Source: Apiospora phragmitis (taxonomy: Eukaryota; Ascomycota; Sordariomycetes; Amphisphaeriales; Apiosporaceae). Taken from it: a DNA stretch of 64,000 bases. The stretch lies in assembly GCA_038363925.1 (NCBI GenBank), contig JAQQWL010000002.1, positions 4,030,001-4,094,000 of the forward strand, given 5' to 3'. Made by a program: the position numbers and the translations under genes. The notes beneath the pieces were generated by a model. That model made no database searches. It was not told where the DNA came from and was given only the letters and a program-made list of their open reading frames with translations. Positions 23,076 to 35,109 of the stretch are shown piece after piece; position 1 is the first letter of the stretch; each line of letters opens with the position of its first letter.

Positions 23076-26000
23076 GGTCGGCGACACGGGTATGGCGGGG
23101 GGTGCTTGTTTAGCTGACGATGCGTTGCAGCGGGGTAGGGGAGCTTGATCCAATGCAAGCAATGGTAGAATGGACAGCCAAGAGAGGGATTGCAGAGGTC
23201 GGGTGGTATTACGGTCGTGCACACGCAAACACACACACACACACACAGACACACACAATGGTAAGTGAGACTTCAAGGAGAAGAGTCACTCTTAAGGTCG
23301 AAGAATCGGAAAGGAGGTAATGGTTATGAAATAAAAAAGGGATCAATCTCTCGGCGGTAGCGTTAGCCGTGGGGTGTGGAAGCACATTTATTTGTATTAC
23401 GGCAAAAATGAGCTGATAGACGACAGTTGAGCGAAGGCACTTGATCCATCCATTGATCCCCGTTCCCATCAATTGTCAGGTTCCATTCGACCCTGCAGAT
23501 GCGCTAAGGCGGGCCAACAACCGCAACGCTCACAGCAACACGCCAGAACACACACACACACACCTTCTCGGCCGCACACACGCTTCCTCCCCTGTCCGTC
23601 GGGTACTTGGTCGATGGCTATACCATCACCTGGAACAGCCGGTATCTGGACCCTGGCCCTAGGTACCGCTACTACGAGCTCTGCTATCTAAGGCGAGTCC
23701 GCGGGGTAAGGTAGCCCAGCCCATTGATTGATTGATCTCATTTGATCGTTGCTCCTTCCGCCTGCCCGAGTGTACGGATGACCGAAGTGGGACGCAAACG
23801 ACAGGCGATAATTGGACTACTCCCCAACGATTTTAGTCCGCCCGAGACCAACGGGCACCTTGGAGTGCAATTGATGCAGGCAGACATTACTTACTGTATG
23901 TACTTCTTCCCCTTCGCCGAAGCACTTCCCACAGCGTCATCGCTTGGCCTCTTTCTTGGCTTATTGCAGAGAACGAGGGATTGGACTAGGAAGGCGGCCT
24001 GTTTTCCCGAGTACATTTGCTGCCACTGCTCTGGTTGCTCCGAGGGATTGGTCTATATCATTACCACGTAAATAATAATTCGATGTCTCTCTGTCTGTCT
24101 TCTCTCCCCAACAAGCAGGACAAAAATCGAGTCGGACCCAATGCAGCGCCGCAGGTCGGGCTCTCCCATTCTATCACCAAATCCAATAGTTGTTACCCGC
24201 GGCCCATCATCAATTTCGGCTCAGACTGGCCGGAATAGTCTAGTTGTAAACAATAACCGGACCGCTCCGGCGAGATTGTTTCTGGATGAATTCTATAGAG
24301 GGTCACCTGCCGTTGTTTACGTGGTTTTATCAGCGTCCAGTACCCATTGATACCCTGGTAGTTCTCCGCCATAATCTCTCAAACGGAAGTCGCCAAATTT
24401 GTAATTGGGACTTCTCCACTCAAAGAGCTTCTCGGGCTTCGTGGTTATGAAGTACACGCCGAGCCATCGTCTTTTTCTCTCTCTCGACGTTGTTGCATCG
24501 CAATAAGACCTGACGAGAAAGCAGCGAGTTTCTCTCTGTGGCACAAGACGCCGGCTCCGCCCCTGCCGACTGGATCATTGGATGTCATTGCGTACGGCCA
24601 GTTGCCGCTTTCGTATATCAAGTCGGAAAGCCAAGCCCTGTCTTCCCCCTTCAACGGGTCAACCCCGCATGCTTACAGGCCTGGGCTTTGGTCATTCCTC
24701 CAAATGCCCCAGGAGCCTATCCCAGCTGGTCAGATTTGGATAGTCTTGACCGGAAACTTCAGCTTGCCGTAGTACGTATGAGGTATGATGTGACGACGCC
24801 GCGGCGACCACCAGGTCTTTCGTCTACCTAAGAGTCCAGATACTGTACCCCTGGCCTGTCTGAGGAACGACTAGACGAGTACGTTTGGCGTACTTATACC
24901 GCACAGATAACAGACACAGCCTCGCGTACCATTACTTCATGCCTAGAAGCTAGCTGGGTAACTGTCGTGACCCTACTGCATATGCTAGCCAGGTCTGGTT
25001 GCTTGGCTTTCCTGACCCCGCGGGGTAACACCTCGAGTCCCAGCTATGCTCTTCTTGGGCATACGTCTCACGCATGTACCACCACATTGTAGGTACAGGT
25101 CACCTACAGTAGAGGAAGATTTCCCGCCTATGTGACCACGAGACCATACACGCCGATAGATGGCAGATTTATGAGTAATAATGTCACTCTACGATCGGTA
25201 AGGCATTGTAGCCAAGATATGTAATAGGCAAATCTGATGACCCGGTTCTAGAATGCAACGAGTGCATAGCAACATTGTAGACTGGATGCAAGCGAGAGTG
25301 GTGCGATGCATCCCGACCCAGTCGCCCTTTTTTGATATGGTTGTACGAAACGTAGACACTTCGATGCTGGTAAAGTCTAATGTGATGGAGAGAGCAGGAC
25401 TGGTTCGTTCAGTACCGAGTTCTGACCGAGGCATTAGGTCAGTCTAAGGAACCGAGGCTCGCTCCAAAAGAACAACAACACGAAGCAAGAAAGACTGAGG
25501 ACCGTTTACTACTACTACAGTATGCAAGCAAATGGAGAGGGCATACATACAACGAGTAATACTCAGAGTGTTCCACACGCTTGCAGCAGGGTGCGCCGTA
25601 CCTAACAAAAGGGTCTCGTCGTGAACAATTGCCCAAATTTAAACTCGCAGTAGTGCCAGCGCTGTGTAAAGCCTGCCGCAGGCCCGGTGCTCCACCGTCC
25701 TTCAAGCCCGAGGTCCAACTACCATTGCACGCGTTTGTACCGAATCACGCTTTCGAGATACGGTTGTGCAGGCATACGCACGGATGAAAAGAAAACGTGG
25801 GAGGAGTGGCCCGGTCCCGGATTGCTGGGTATGCACGTTGTTTGGGTGTGGTAGCCTCTCTCGCTCCGACGGGGAGAAGGGTGGGTGGCTCCTTATATAC
25901 TGACTACCCCTTCGGCAGCAGCAATATCAGCAACATATATGCATATATTGTGACCCTCAACTGAACACCGACTGTAGTCCGTCTTGATAGTACCGCAATT

Positions 26001-27868
26001 CGTGAGATATTCGGAAAACGGACAAAGGGCATTCAACATTCTTTTCCGAAATATATCCTTCGCAAGTCCGATAGGGCCACTCTAACACTTATGTGTCCCG
26101 CTCATCGGTCCAATACTCCCCCCCCCCTTGTTTTGTTCCCACCTCCGAGAGAGCCTCAACCTACATACCGAATTCTCTTACCCAGCTTCATCCGATGTAT
26201 CCAGGTCCGTCGCGTACGCCCCTCCGAGGATGGGCCGTTCATCGGCATCCTCTTCTCAAACCCATCATTGCCCTGTAGCATACAGCGTTGCACTTACGAA
26301 AGCTGGGGCCGACTTTTGAATATAATAGAAAGCCAACCATTGGGCCTGAGTGCATCCACGTGACCACCCCAGAGTCGGCCTCCGAGCCCCGTACGCGCTT
26401 CGTTTCTCAAGGCGTCGCTCCAATTCTCGGCGACTCACTCCCGATGTACCACCGGACTCGCCATGACCACCGCGTTCGTCTGTATGCGATATCGGTTTCG
26501 GTGGTACGATGTGCGGTGAGGGGCGGGGCTGGTAGTGGGCGGCTGGGGGGTTTAGGGAGTGACGAGAGCTGACGTTTAGTATACCCCCGTTATACGTACG
26601 GCCCCGTTGAATCTAGCATCCCGGTATATTTGCGGACGTGCTTCCACAACCACCATCTACTAGTAAGATGCACGACGCCCGATACAGCCCAATGCTCCTG
26701 CTGCTCCGTCCGGCGTAGCGACTTCTTGCGTACGGCCAGCGTGTCCTCCTGCCTCCGATACCCAGCCAACATCCGGGCATAGCCATGCTTGTGGCTGCTG
26801 CGATACGGGGCTCACATCGGAGATGTAGCACCATAAATACACATGCTTTGTGAAGTCAAGCGAAAACAACGGCCAGAACGACTTATTACACGTATCCACG
26901 TGCCAAGAGTAGTCTCGAAAGCTGCTGGCGTAATATTGCCTTTTTACTACTGCTCCCCTTTTCTACGCCAAGACATTTTCTATTGGAAGCGTTATAGGGC
27001 TGGGGTGATGATCTGCTTGGCTTCTGGGCTGATTACACAACCAATATTACTGACTCCCCACTGCTAACTATGACACGAAAGAAGTAATAAAATATCTGGG
27101 TCTTGCTTGAACTTACTAGACTAGCCGAGGACGGTGACGGTGTTATTGAAGCGGGCGGCACGCGCCGTGCCACATATGGCGAGCGCAAGGGTCGATCTGT
27201 GGCCTGGAAACCGGAGTATACTATATGCTCTTTTAAAAAAAGAGTCTTCTCGTCTGATTCTATGCCATCGGCGCAAGCTCGTACCCCTCTCTCCGGGCTC
27301 GGACTGTATCTAGATGAATCACCAAAGTCGCAGTTTGCTTCGTAAATGTGCCCACTGAGGTTTACGGCGGCCCGCTACTCTGATACCGACTTGATCCTAT
27401 TCGCATCTGCTACCGAGCCGAACCAGAGAAATTGGCTGTCTGGCACTGGCTGGAAACTATTCATCTATATATAGGGGCATTGGTCACCCCTCCTCGTAGT
27501 TACATGCAGGGACATTGCGAAGGTCTATTTGCCATTTGTCTCTGGAGATAACGACTCTAAGGATGCCGGTGGTGTTGACCAGGGGTCACAGTTGAGGTTA
27601 TCAAAAATACGGGATACGTGAGAAGACGTTGCCTCTGAAAGTATTTCTGGAATGCCCAAATGTACCGTGCGAATTCTTCTCATTGGTTTCTAGAGGGTAT
27701 ACTGGCAACACATTGCTTGCACTGTTCCCCTGAAAAGGCAGCGGGCTCTCAAAGCTAATCTCGTCTTTCATCATCAAATAACCATGTATTTTGGCTCAGT
27801 AACCCCAGATCATTCCCAACGCCCGAGTTCCCTGACCTATAACGCCAGAATCTTACAGCATAGCCCGT
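23076..27868. other. Gene-poor region of 4.8 kb
   Basis: It includes the promoter of acetyl-CoA synthetase at its left end. CA-rich microsatellites occur at 23228-23257 and near 23551-23564. No gene is recognisable on either strand; the open frames are short and without motifs. Stretches rich in GTAC, TACGTA and CCGCGG words give no clear structure. Confidence 0.5.
23228..23257 (+). repeat. (CA)n microsatellite
   Basis: About 30 nt of CA repeats with one GA interruption, located 150-180 bp upstream of the acetyl-CoA synthetase start codon. Confidence 0.9.
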
Positions 27869-29053
27869 TTACATATCCATTTGCATCAGGTACATCTCGA
27901 AGATACGCATGAACTTGGCGACAAAGGCCTCGAGATGGAAGATGACCTTGGTGCCTGTCCTCACGCGGTGTTCGTAGAAGGCTGACCACTTAATGACATC
28001 GTATTTCAAGTCGTCATCGATCAACGCAATGAGTTTGAATGTGAGGGTCTTGAGGATGGTGGTAGGGGTATGCAGTGGGTCAGGAGATCGTAAAGTTTGG
28101 CTCGGACTTGTAGGATACGGTTTGGCGAGTGCTCCTCCATGATCTCTTTGGCGATCTGACCGATCAGGGCTTCCCAATCAGGCGGTGGTATCGGGGTATC
28201 ATCTGTAATTTTCTCACTGTGCCAACAAGTCAGCACAATCATTCATGATGCTACCAGTTCAGCATAGACTTACTTTTGTGCGTGCACTGCCTCGTACATC
28301 AACAGTGCCCTTCGTAAATTCCTGCCGCTTTCCAACGCAATTCGCTTATGAAGTCCCGCAGCTGCAGGCCAGCCCTCCTTTTAGCCGAATCGGCCAACGC
28401 CGTAGTGATATCTTGGATCGAAGGCGCGGCGACTGAACCAGCAGCGTTCGACTCCGAATAGGGGCGATAATATTGGCGGTGCTGTTGGCTAGCAGGATGA
28501 GTCGCAAGTTTGGGCTGTACTTCTCCATGGTTCTTCGGAGTGCTGCTTGGGCATCGCGCGTCAGGTGGTCAGCCTCATTAATGACGACGACCTTGAACTT
28601 TTGCCTAGCCGACTGATCGACCTGTTGTGTCTGGGCCACCTCCTTGAGCAGGTCTTGCACGACGACTCGGTCATAATTGCCCACATCCGACGGGGTTATC
28701 TCGAGGTGGTAGACAGAAGTGACAATGTTGAATTCTAGCTTGCGGCTGCTGCTCGTCTGGAAGACGCGGGCGTCGATCTTGATTTTCTCGACACCGGGAC
28801 CGTATAGCTCCTTGAGGGTCGCAACGATTCGGGTTTTCTTGCCAGCACCCGAGGGGCCGTAGACTAGAAGATGGGGGAAGTCACCATTTTGAGCCTATAT
28901 TACGTAGAAATGGATGGGTCAGTTGGCAAGTCGAGAATTTCGAGGGCTATGATGGTAGGTCCATACCAGCGAGCGCAGCCGTTCCGATAGCTCGTCGTGG
29001 TAAGTGAGCTGATCAAGTGATCGCGGTCGGTGCTTGTCAACAATCAGAGCCAT
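27869..29053 (-). CDS. rfc5: Replication factor C subunit RFC5 (human RFC3 type), frame broken three times
   Basis: Small subunit of the clamp loader that opens and loads PCNA during DNA replication. About 352 residues. It starts MALIVDKHRPRSLDQL; Walker A is GPSGAGKKT at about 42-50; HLEITPSDVGNYDR is diagnostic of this subunit; the Walker B region has NEAD at about 135-138, as usual for this subunit in place of DEAD. The sensor region AALRRTMEKYS and the C-terminal collar (TPIPPPDWEALI) follow. Introns are 28895-28966 and 28217-28273. Three single bases are missing: near 28433-28435, in a four-T run at 28379-28382, and in a four-G run at 28065-28068 (plus-strand view). Restoring them gives exactly 353 codons. 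The gene is essential in yeasts, so real loss is unlikely. Confidence 0.92.
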
Positions 29054-29177
29054 TTTGGTGGTCGTCGGCAGCTGCTCCAGAAGTACAAGTTGGATAGGTG
29101 GCGCTGTGGTCGTGATGCTGTCCGGTTCCAGAATGGTCAGTCGGTGCACGATACCGGTCTGCAGGCTTTCGTTCGGG

Positions 29178-29206
29178 ACGCGTTAATGGGTTTTTGGAAA
29201 ACGCGT
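29178..29206. promoter_or_regulatory. Two MCB boxes (ACGCGT) upstream of RFC5
   Basis: Perfect ACGCGT hexamers at 29178-29183 and 29201-29206, 125 and 148 bp upstream of the RFC5 start, with a partial AACGCGCT at about 29239. ACGCGT is the known binding site of MBF (Mbp1/Swi6), which drives G1/S expression of replication genes in yeasts. Confidence 0.65.
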
Positions 29207-30329
29207 CTCTAAGAGAGCTTGGCATCTTGGGGGTCACCAACGCGCTAAAGCGGCTTAATAAGCTGACGGAAGTTAGGTTGGTAGGCGGCAGGCCAGTCAG
29301 CCAGTGTGCGCGAGTGATCGGGTAGAGCGTTGAACCCCTGCTTGTGCGGGGCACGAGAAGCGATCCAGCAACCCTCACCCACACCCACAACTGCAAGACA
29401 GGTGCGGGTGGCAGATGGATCAGTCAATCAATCAATAGATCTTGCCTTGTTTGCAGAGCTTACCTACTCAGCTCGTATGTACTTCACATTACCTCACAGC
29501 CCTCAGGTGTGCTGGTCGCATACGGGCACTCTGTCCGGTATTGGCTACCACCACATAGTCCACAAGGGCACGGCGGCTCTATTGGGCCACCTCATCCGTC
29601 TGGTATAGATTGCTGGATTCGAGCGGCATATACGGCTGGCTTGACTTGTGTCGCATTCTTCGTGACACGTCAAGCTTCACTAGCAAACTAGTTCCTTGCT
29701 TTCCTGATGTCTCATTTTTCAGGGATGGTTCCCGTCTCCTTCTCCTTCCTCTGGTTAATGCATTGGATACCACATTGGATACCACATTGGATACCAGGCC
29801 CCGGAACGGCGGCATCATTGGCGCAGCACGAAAAGTCGGTGATCGAAACGTGCACCAATTCAGTCCCACAAAGCATGAGTAGGTGACCCCAGATAGTCCA
29901 GATTGTAGCTCAAGGGGGGTCAGGCTGGCCGGCCGTACGTATTACCACCTTACGTACTCGCCACTACTGGACAGAGAGCGAGCGAGCGACCCCACTTGCA
30001 GGGGAAAAAAGGCGCTCCCAAATACTCTCTTTATGGGGAGGATTTGATAACAGGAGAATCGAAGTGAAGCTGAAGGTTTCTGTTCCTTTTTTTTTCTTTT
30101 CCTTTTTTTCTTTTCTTCAGTACTCTTCCCAACTTCCCGCGACCCGTTGTTGTTGCCAGGATCGAATACGAAGCTCTGCTATATCGCTCAGATTGAGCTA
30201 TATCGCCCAAGCTCCACAGTGTATAGGGACTGATCGTATAGTCACCGTTGCCAAGCGCCTTGAATAGAAGCATTTCTACTACTTGTACAATCTCTACAAG
30301 GGACATTTGTCACAACAACAGCCGTCAAA
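29207..30329. other. Divergent intergenic region RFC5 / aminotransferase
   Basis: It carries upstream DNA of both divergent genes. Features are a triple 12-bp repeat at 29761-29796, a GAGCGAGCGAGC stretch near 29976 and a T/C-rich leader (30087-30120) before the aminotransferase. No gene is seen. Confidence 0.5.
29761..29796 (+). repeat. 12-bp unit repeated three times
   Basis: CATTGGATACCA occurs three times in perfect tandem. No function is apparent. Confidence 0.9.
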
Positions 30330-32028
30330 ATGTTCAACAACCGCAAATTCTCCATGAACCGGAACACGGGTGTACCCCGTATGTCTCGCCGGTTCAGTGT
30401 TGGCGAGCCAAGCAACAGCGGTATGTCTTGTTCCCCTATACACCACTGTCTTGGCGCAACCCGGGAGCGCCATTGCGCACCTTGGCATATGCACGTCGCT
30501 GCAGATCGAGACTGACGAATACATGAACGCGCAGAGACCAGCTCCAAAATCCATCGTCAGTTCCGTGCCGCCCACGAGGGACACTTGCCCCACGCTGGTC
30601 TCGATGCCAGCCGTGCTTCGACGGGTGTAGTCTGGTGTACCGAGCGAGCTAGCGAGTACGGTTTCCTCGAGGCCCCCCATGAATGGGCCAACCTGGGCAG
30701 GGAGCCCCCGAGGTCGAGGACGATATTGAGGGCTGCTTCCCGCGACCTCAAACCATCGATGTCTCCTCCGCCGCCCAGAGTACGGCCCGACGGCCGGTAT
30801 CAAGCCGCTCCGTGAAGCTGTCGCCCACATGTACAATGAGCACCACCGCCAGGGCAAGGACTCGAAGTACACCTGGGAGAACGTGGCTATTGTCCCCGGT
30901 GGTCGCGCTGGACTGATCCGAATCGCGGCCGTGCTGAACAACGCCTATGTCGGCTTCTTCATCCCCGACTACACAGCTTACAATGAAATGCTGTCGCTAT
31001 TCAAGAACTTCGCGGCTATTCCCACACCGCTTGACGAGAGCGATGGTTACCACATTCACCCCGATAAGATCGCTACGGAGATCGCCCGTGGTACCTCGGT
31101 CATTCTCACCTCCAACCCCCGAAACCCCACGGGTCGTGTTGTCGCCAACCCTGAGCTGGCCGAGATCCAAGACATCTGCCGAGGCAGGGCTACCCTGATC
31201 AGCGACGAGTTCTACTCGGGCTACAACTACACCAGCAACTGCGATGGCACTACCATTTCTGCTGCCGAGAATGTAGAGGATGTGGATGAAGATGATGTTT
31301 TGATTATCGACGGTCTCACTAAGCGCTTCCGGCTCCCAGGCTGGCGAATCGCGTGGATCCTGGGCCAAGGAGTTCATCAAGGCGTAAGTGGCCACATTCC
31401 ATTCCACCGATTCTGACAAAATTACTGACCAGTTCAAAGTATCGGATCTTGCGGTTCTTACCTGGATGGCGGTGCCAACGCACCCTTCCAGGAGGCAGCT
31501 GTTCCCATGCTTGAGCCATCGCTGGTACAGACCGAGATGGTGGCGCTGCAGCGCCACTTCCGAGTAAGCTTACCCCTGATAACCGTCGTTCAAGACCCCT
31601 GTACTAACCTCGTGGAAAATAGGACAAGCGAGACTACGTCCTCAAGCGTCTGCGTGACATGGGCTTTGTCATCAAGTACGTCCCGGACAGCACTTTCTAT
31701 CTGTGGCTGAACCTGGAGGGTCTGCCCGGCCCCATCTCCGACGGTCTGAACTTCTTCCAGGCCTGTCTCGAGGAGAAGGTTATCGTCGTCCCCGGCATCT
31801 TCTTCGATCTTAACCCCGCACGACGACGAGATCTGTTTGACAGCCCTTGCCACCACTGTGAGTTGCTTCCTTTATTCACTTTTCCCCATGCCGTACCCTG
31901 ACTGTTTGTACTTACTTACCATCGCCACAGTCGTCCGATTCTCCTACGGACCCAGAATGGAAGTCTTGAAGCTCGGTTGTGACGGTATCGAGAGAGTTGT
32001 CCAGAAGTTCAAGAAGTTCCAGAGCTAG
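30330..32028 (+). CDS. PLP-dependent class I/II aminotransferase, frame broken three times
   Basis: Fold-type I PLP enzyme of about 466 residues, of the aspartate aminotransferase / ACC-synthase-like family; the substrate cannot be read from sequence. Visible motifs are NPRNPTGR near 225, DEFYSGYNY, and GLTKRFRLPGWR with the PLP-binding Lys near 294. Exons are 30330-30420, 30535-31383, 31440-31563, 31623-31857 and 31931-32028. Intron 2 ends TTCAAAG|TATCGG, which rebuilds KAIGSCGSYLDGG. Three frame breaks lie near 30698-30700 (one base), 30777-30780 (one base) and 31363-31367 (two bases). Restoring four bases gives exactly 467 codons and a continuous family-like protein (WANLGQGAPE..., AAQEYGPTAG..., WILGPKEFIKA). 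The N-terminus is basic and Asn/Ser-rich without a clear targeting signal. Confidence 0.85.
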
Positions 32029-32810
32029 ATATCGTCTTACATGGACAAGGCGCACCGGTATATCGCCAAGAGATAGAAGCTTCGACAGTGCATGGCGAAG
32101 CTAGACGACTTGGAGGATATGCTCGAATCTACTGACAGACGTGGATACACCAAGTGGGAATTCGGGTTTTTAATAAGCACATGCAAGTGGTACCACTCTC
32201 ACATGCGAATCGTCTGGGTATGAATGAATATATACAAGAATAACTCCATCAACAATTACTCCAGCTTGCGGCTTGCGTGTGACGTATATTTCAGTAACGA
32301 ACTGGGCCAACAGCTGCTGTGCCTCGCCTTGGCAGAGAAACTCACGTAGAACGGACGATGGTAGCGGGTGGTGATCAAGACACGGGATCGTTGACATTCA
32401 AGATGTCAAGTGATCGGTCCCCAGAAGTAGTCCACTTTCTCTGCTGTAGCCAGAGTGCCAAGCAGAGAGGAGCTCTCCGCCTTCATCTAGTTATGCGCAC
32501 CAATCAGGGCCGCCAGCGGAGGGGCAAAGCTTCCCCAAACAGGCACTTCCCCGACGAAAGACCCGAAGTTGAGCGCCCCCACCCGTACCGGGGAAAGTTA
32601 CGACGGGGGAAGCAAATGAGAGGTTGAAATCGGAGCTGTGGATTGCTGGTTGTACGTGATGTTGTGGTAGTAGTAGTAGTATAACTTAGAAATTCTGCCT
32701 CCTGGCTTTTCTTCTTCTTCTCTTTCCAATTATACTATTGTCTCCAACTGGTGCTGTTCTTGACGACTCGTAGCCTAAAATCCACTGTCGAAGACGACTG
32801 ACAACAGACG
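32029..32810. other. Intergenic region, GH51 promoter
   Basis: It holds the 3' UTR of the aminotransferase and the promoter of the arabinofuranosidase. A GTAGTAGTAGTAG run lies near 32668 and a CTTCTTCTTC run near 32709. I see no clear arabinose-regulator site. Confidence 0.45.
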
Positions 32811-34434
32811 ATGACGACCTTCACGAAGCTTGGCGCCGGCGAGACCCCGCTCATAGAGGTCGACGCTCGCAAGAAGCTCTCCAAGATTGACCCTATGACC
32901 TATGGCGGATTCACAGAGTAGGATAATCCCCCGAATCCTTTTCCTTTCCTCATCTTTCACATGCCTTCAACTTGACTTTTAAGGAGAGGGGTTAGCTAAC
33001 AATGAGGGTGGGGGAAATTAGGCACATGGGCCGCTGCATATACGGCGGCATCTACGACCCGGGCAACCCACTCTCGGACGAGCAGGGGTTCCGCAAGGAC
33101 GTCGTCTCGGCGCTGCAGGAGCTCGAGATCCCCGTGGTGCGGTACCCGGGCGGCAACTTCGTGGCGACGTACCACTGGGCCGAGGGCGTGGGCCCGCGGG
33201 CGCAGCGGCCCAAGCGGCCCGAGCTGGCCTGGCTCGGGGTCGAGAGCAACGAATCGGGACGGACGAGTTCATGGCCTGGCTGGACGTGCTCTCGGCCGGC
33301 CGCGCCGACGGCGCCCGCGTCGAGCCGTACCTGTGCCTCAACATGGGCACCGGCACGCTCGACGAGGCGCTCGCGTGGGTCGAGTACTGCAACGGCACGC
33401 GCGACACGTACTGGGCCAACAAGCGGCGCGAGAACGGCCATCCGGAGCCCTACCGGGTCAAGTACTGGGCGCTCGGCAACGAGATCTGGGGCCCCTGGCA
33501 GGTCGAGCAGATGACGCAGGAGGACTACGCCAAGAAGGCGGCGCAGTGGGCCAAGGCGCTGCGGCTGCTGGACCCGGACCTGGTGCTGATCCTGTGCGGC
33601 GAAGACGGCACGGGCGCGTCGTCGTGGGACCCCCACGTGCTGGACCGGTGCGTCGGCGTCGTCGACATGCACTCGATCCACATCTACACGGCCGACGGCG
33701 GCGACCACGTCAAGAACGCGACGGCGCCCCTCAGCGCCGAGCGGGCTATTGAGATGACGGCGGCGCTCATCGACCTGGCGCGGGTCCGGAACAAGGTGCC
33801 GCCCTCGAAGCCGCCCACCAAGATCTGCTTCGACGAGTGGAACGTCTGGGACCCCGTGCGCGCCCCCGGCGAGCAGGGCGCCGAGGAGGCCTACACTCTG
33901 TCCGACGCGCTGGCCGTGGCCGTCTGGCTCAACGTCTTCGTGCGGCAGTCGCGCTACATCGGCATGGCCAACATCGCCCAGACGGTCAACGTCATCAGCC
34001 CGCTCATGACCTCCCCGGACGGCATCACGAAGCAGGCGACCTGGTGGCCGCTGCTGCTCTTCAGCCGGTACATGCGCGGCTGGACCGTGGCCTGCCACGT
34101 CACGGCCGGCGCGTACGAGGGCCCGACCAACCCGGAATGGCTGCAGGGTACTTTGGAGCATGGCGCTCCCTGGCTCGATGTCAGTGCCTCGGTTGACGAG
34201 GGGTGCATGGTTAACCTGGTCGTCGTGAATATTAGTGAAACGGATGACTTTTCGGTTGACCTCAAGGGGGTTGGTCAAGATGTAACGGTCTTGAAGGTCA
34301 CTGGTGACAACGTCAAGGTCACAAATATCGCTGGAGAGGAGAAAGTTAAGTTGACAGAGGAGAAATGGGATGGAAGGGGCAAGTACACATTCTCAAAACA
34401 CTCCATCACCATGTTGAGATGGGCAAGGGCGTAG
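32811..34434 (+). CDS. abfC: Intracellular alpha-L-arabinofuranosidase, GH51
   Basis: Hydrolyses terminal alpha-L-arabinofuranosyl residues from arabinan or arabinoxylan oligosaccharides. About 506 residues, matching the intracellular fungal and bacterial-type GH51 enzymes; there is no signal peptide. The TIM-barrel catalytic domain has the acid/base Glu in ALGNEIWG (about 190) and the nucleophile Glu in CFDEWNVW (about 308), followed by the C-terminal beta domain ending MLRWARA. One intron, 32918-33021, restores TEHMGRCIYGG. One base is missing near 33253-33254 (ESNEFGTDEF expected); with it the gene is exactly 507 codons. Codon use is extremely GC-rich from about 33040 to 34140, then reverts to ordinary composition for the last 290 bp, an abrupt change inside one gene. 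Confidence 0.92.
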
Positions 34435-35109
34435 GAATGCATGGGGTTAACACATAGTCTAATAAGATATTAGAGATATACGCCTAAGTAATACGTAGAT
34501 GTACTTTGGAATATAGTAAATATGCAGTTAAATATCAACATCCGCTATTTAATTTTAATATTTAAATGTGTGCCCAATAAGTATTTCAGTGTTAACACGC
34601 TTTTGATAGTACAAAACCAATCAGCTCCAGAGGTACGTATCCAACGACCCGAGGAGAACCCCAGCAGTCATTGATCATCTCATCACCCTAATGCCCAAAT
34701 AATAGAGCACATGTATTGGGCCCAGCGCAGGTCGTAACTAGAAGTCACGAGTTCCCACACTGGGCCCTGGCCAACAGTGGCTGAGACTAAAGTACTCTTG
34801 GTTCTGACGGCCGATCAGACAAGACGATTCTGTGTTTGTCCCTCACGAGCCGATCCCCATATATGCCATATCTAGGGCAGGAAAGCACATTCGCTAGATA
34901 GTTATATTCGAACGCCATCCCAGATCACGAATATCTTTGTAGACCACCAGTGATATACTCAACACCACCCGGCGGTTTGATCTCATATACCTCCGGGTAT
35001 TTTGACTCCTTATCCGAGAAGCAAGTCAAATTCGATGAGCAAGCCTCCGCATTCGTGCCTTGACGCTGGATGTCCTGACAAATACAAAGGAGAAGGAGAC
35101 CTAGACCAG
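34435..35109. other. Convergent intergenic region
   Basis: It lies between two convergent genes and is locally AT-rich from 34440 to 34620. No gene is seen. Confidence 0.5.

Noticed and set aside
23228..23257. CA repeat as a regulatory Z-DNA element
   Set aside because: An ordinary microsatellite; position upstream of the gene alone is weak evidence.
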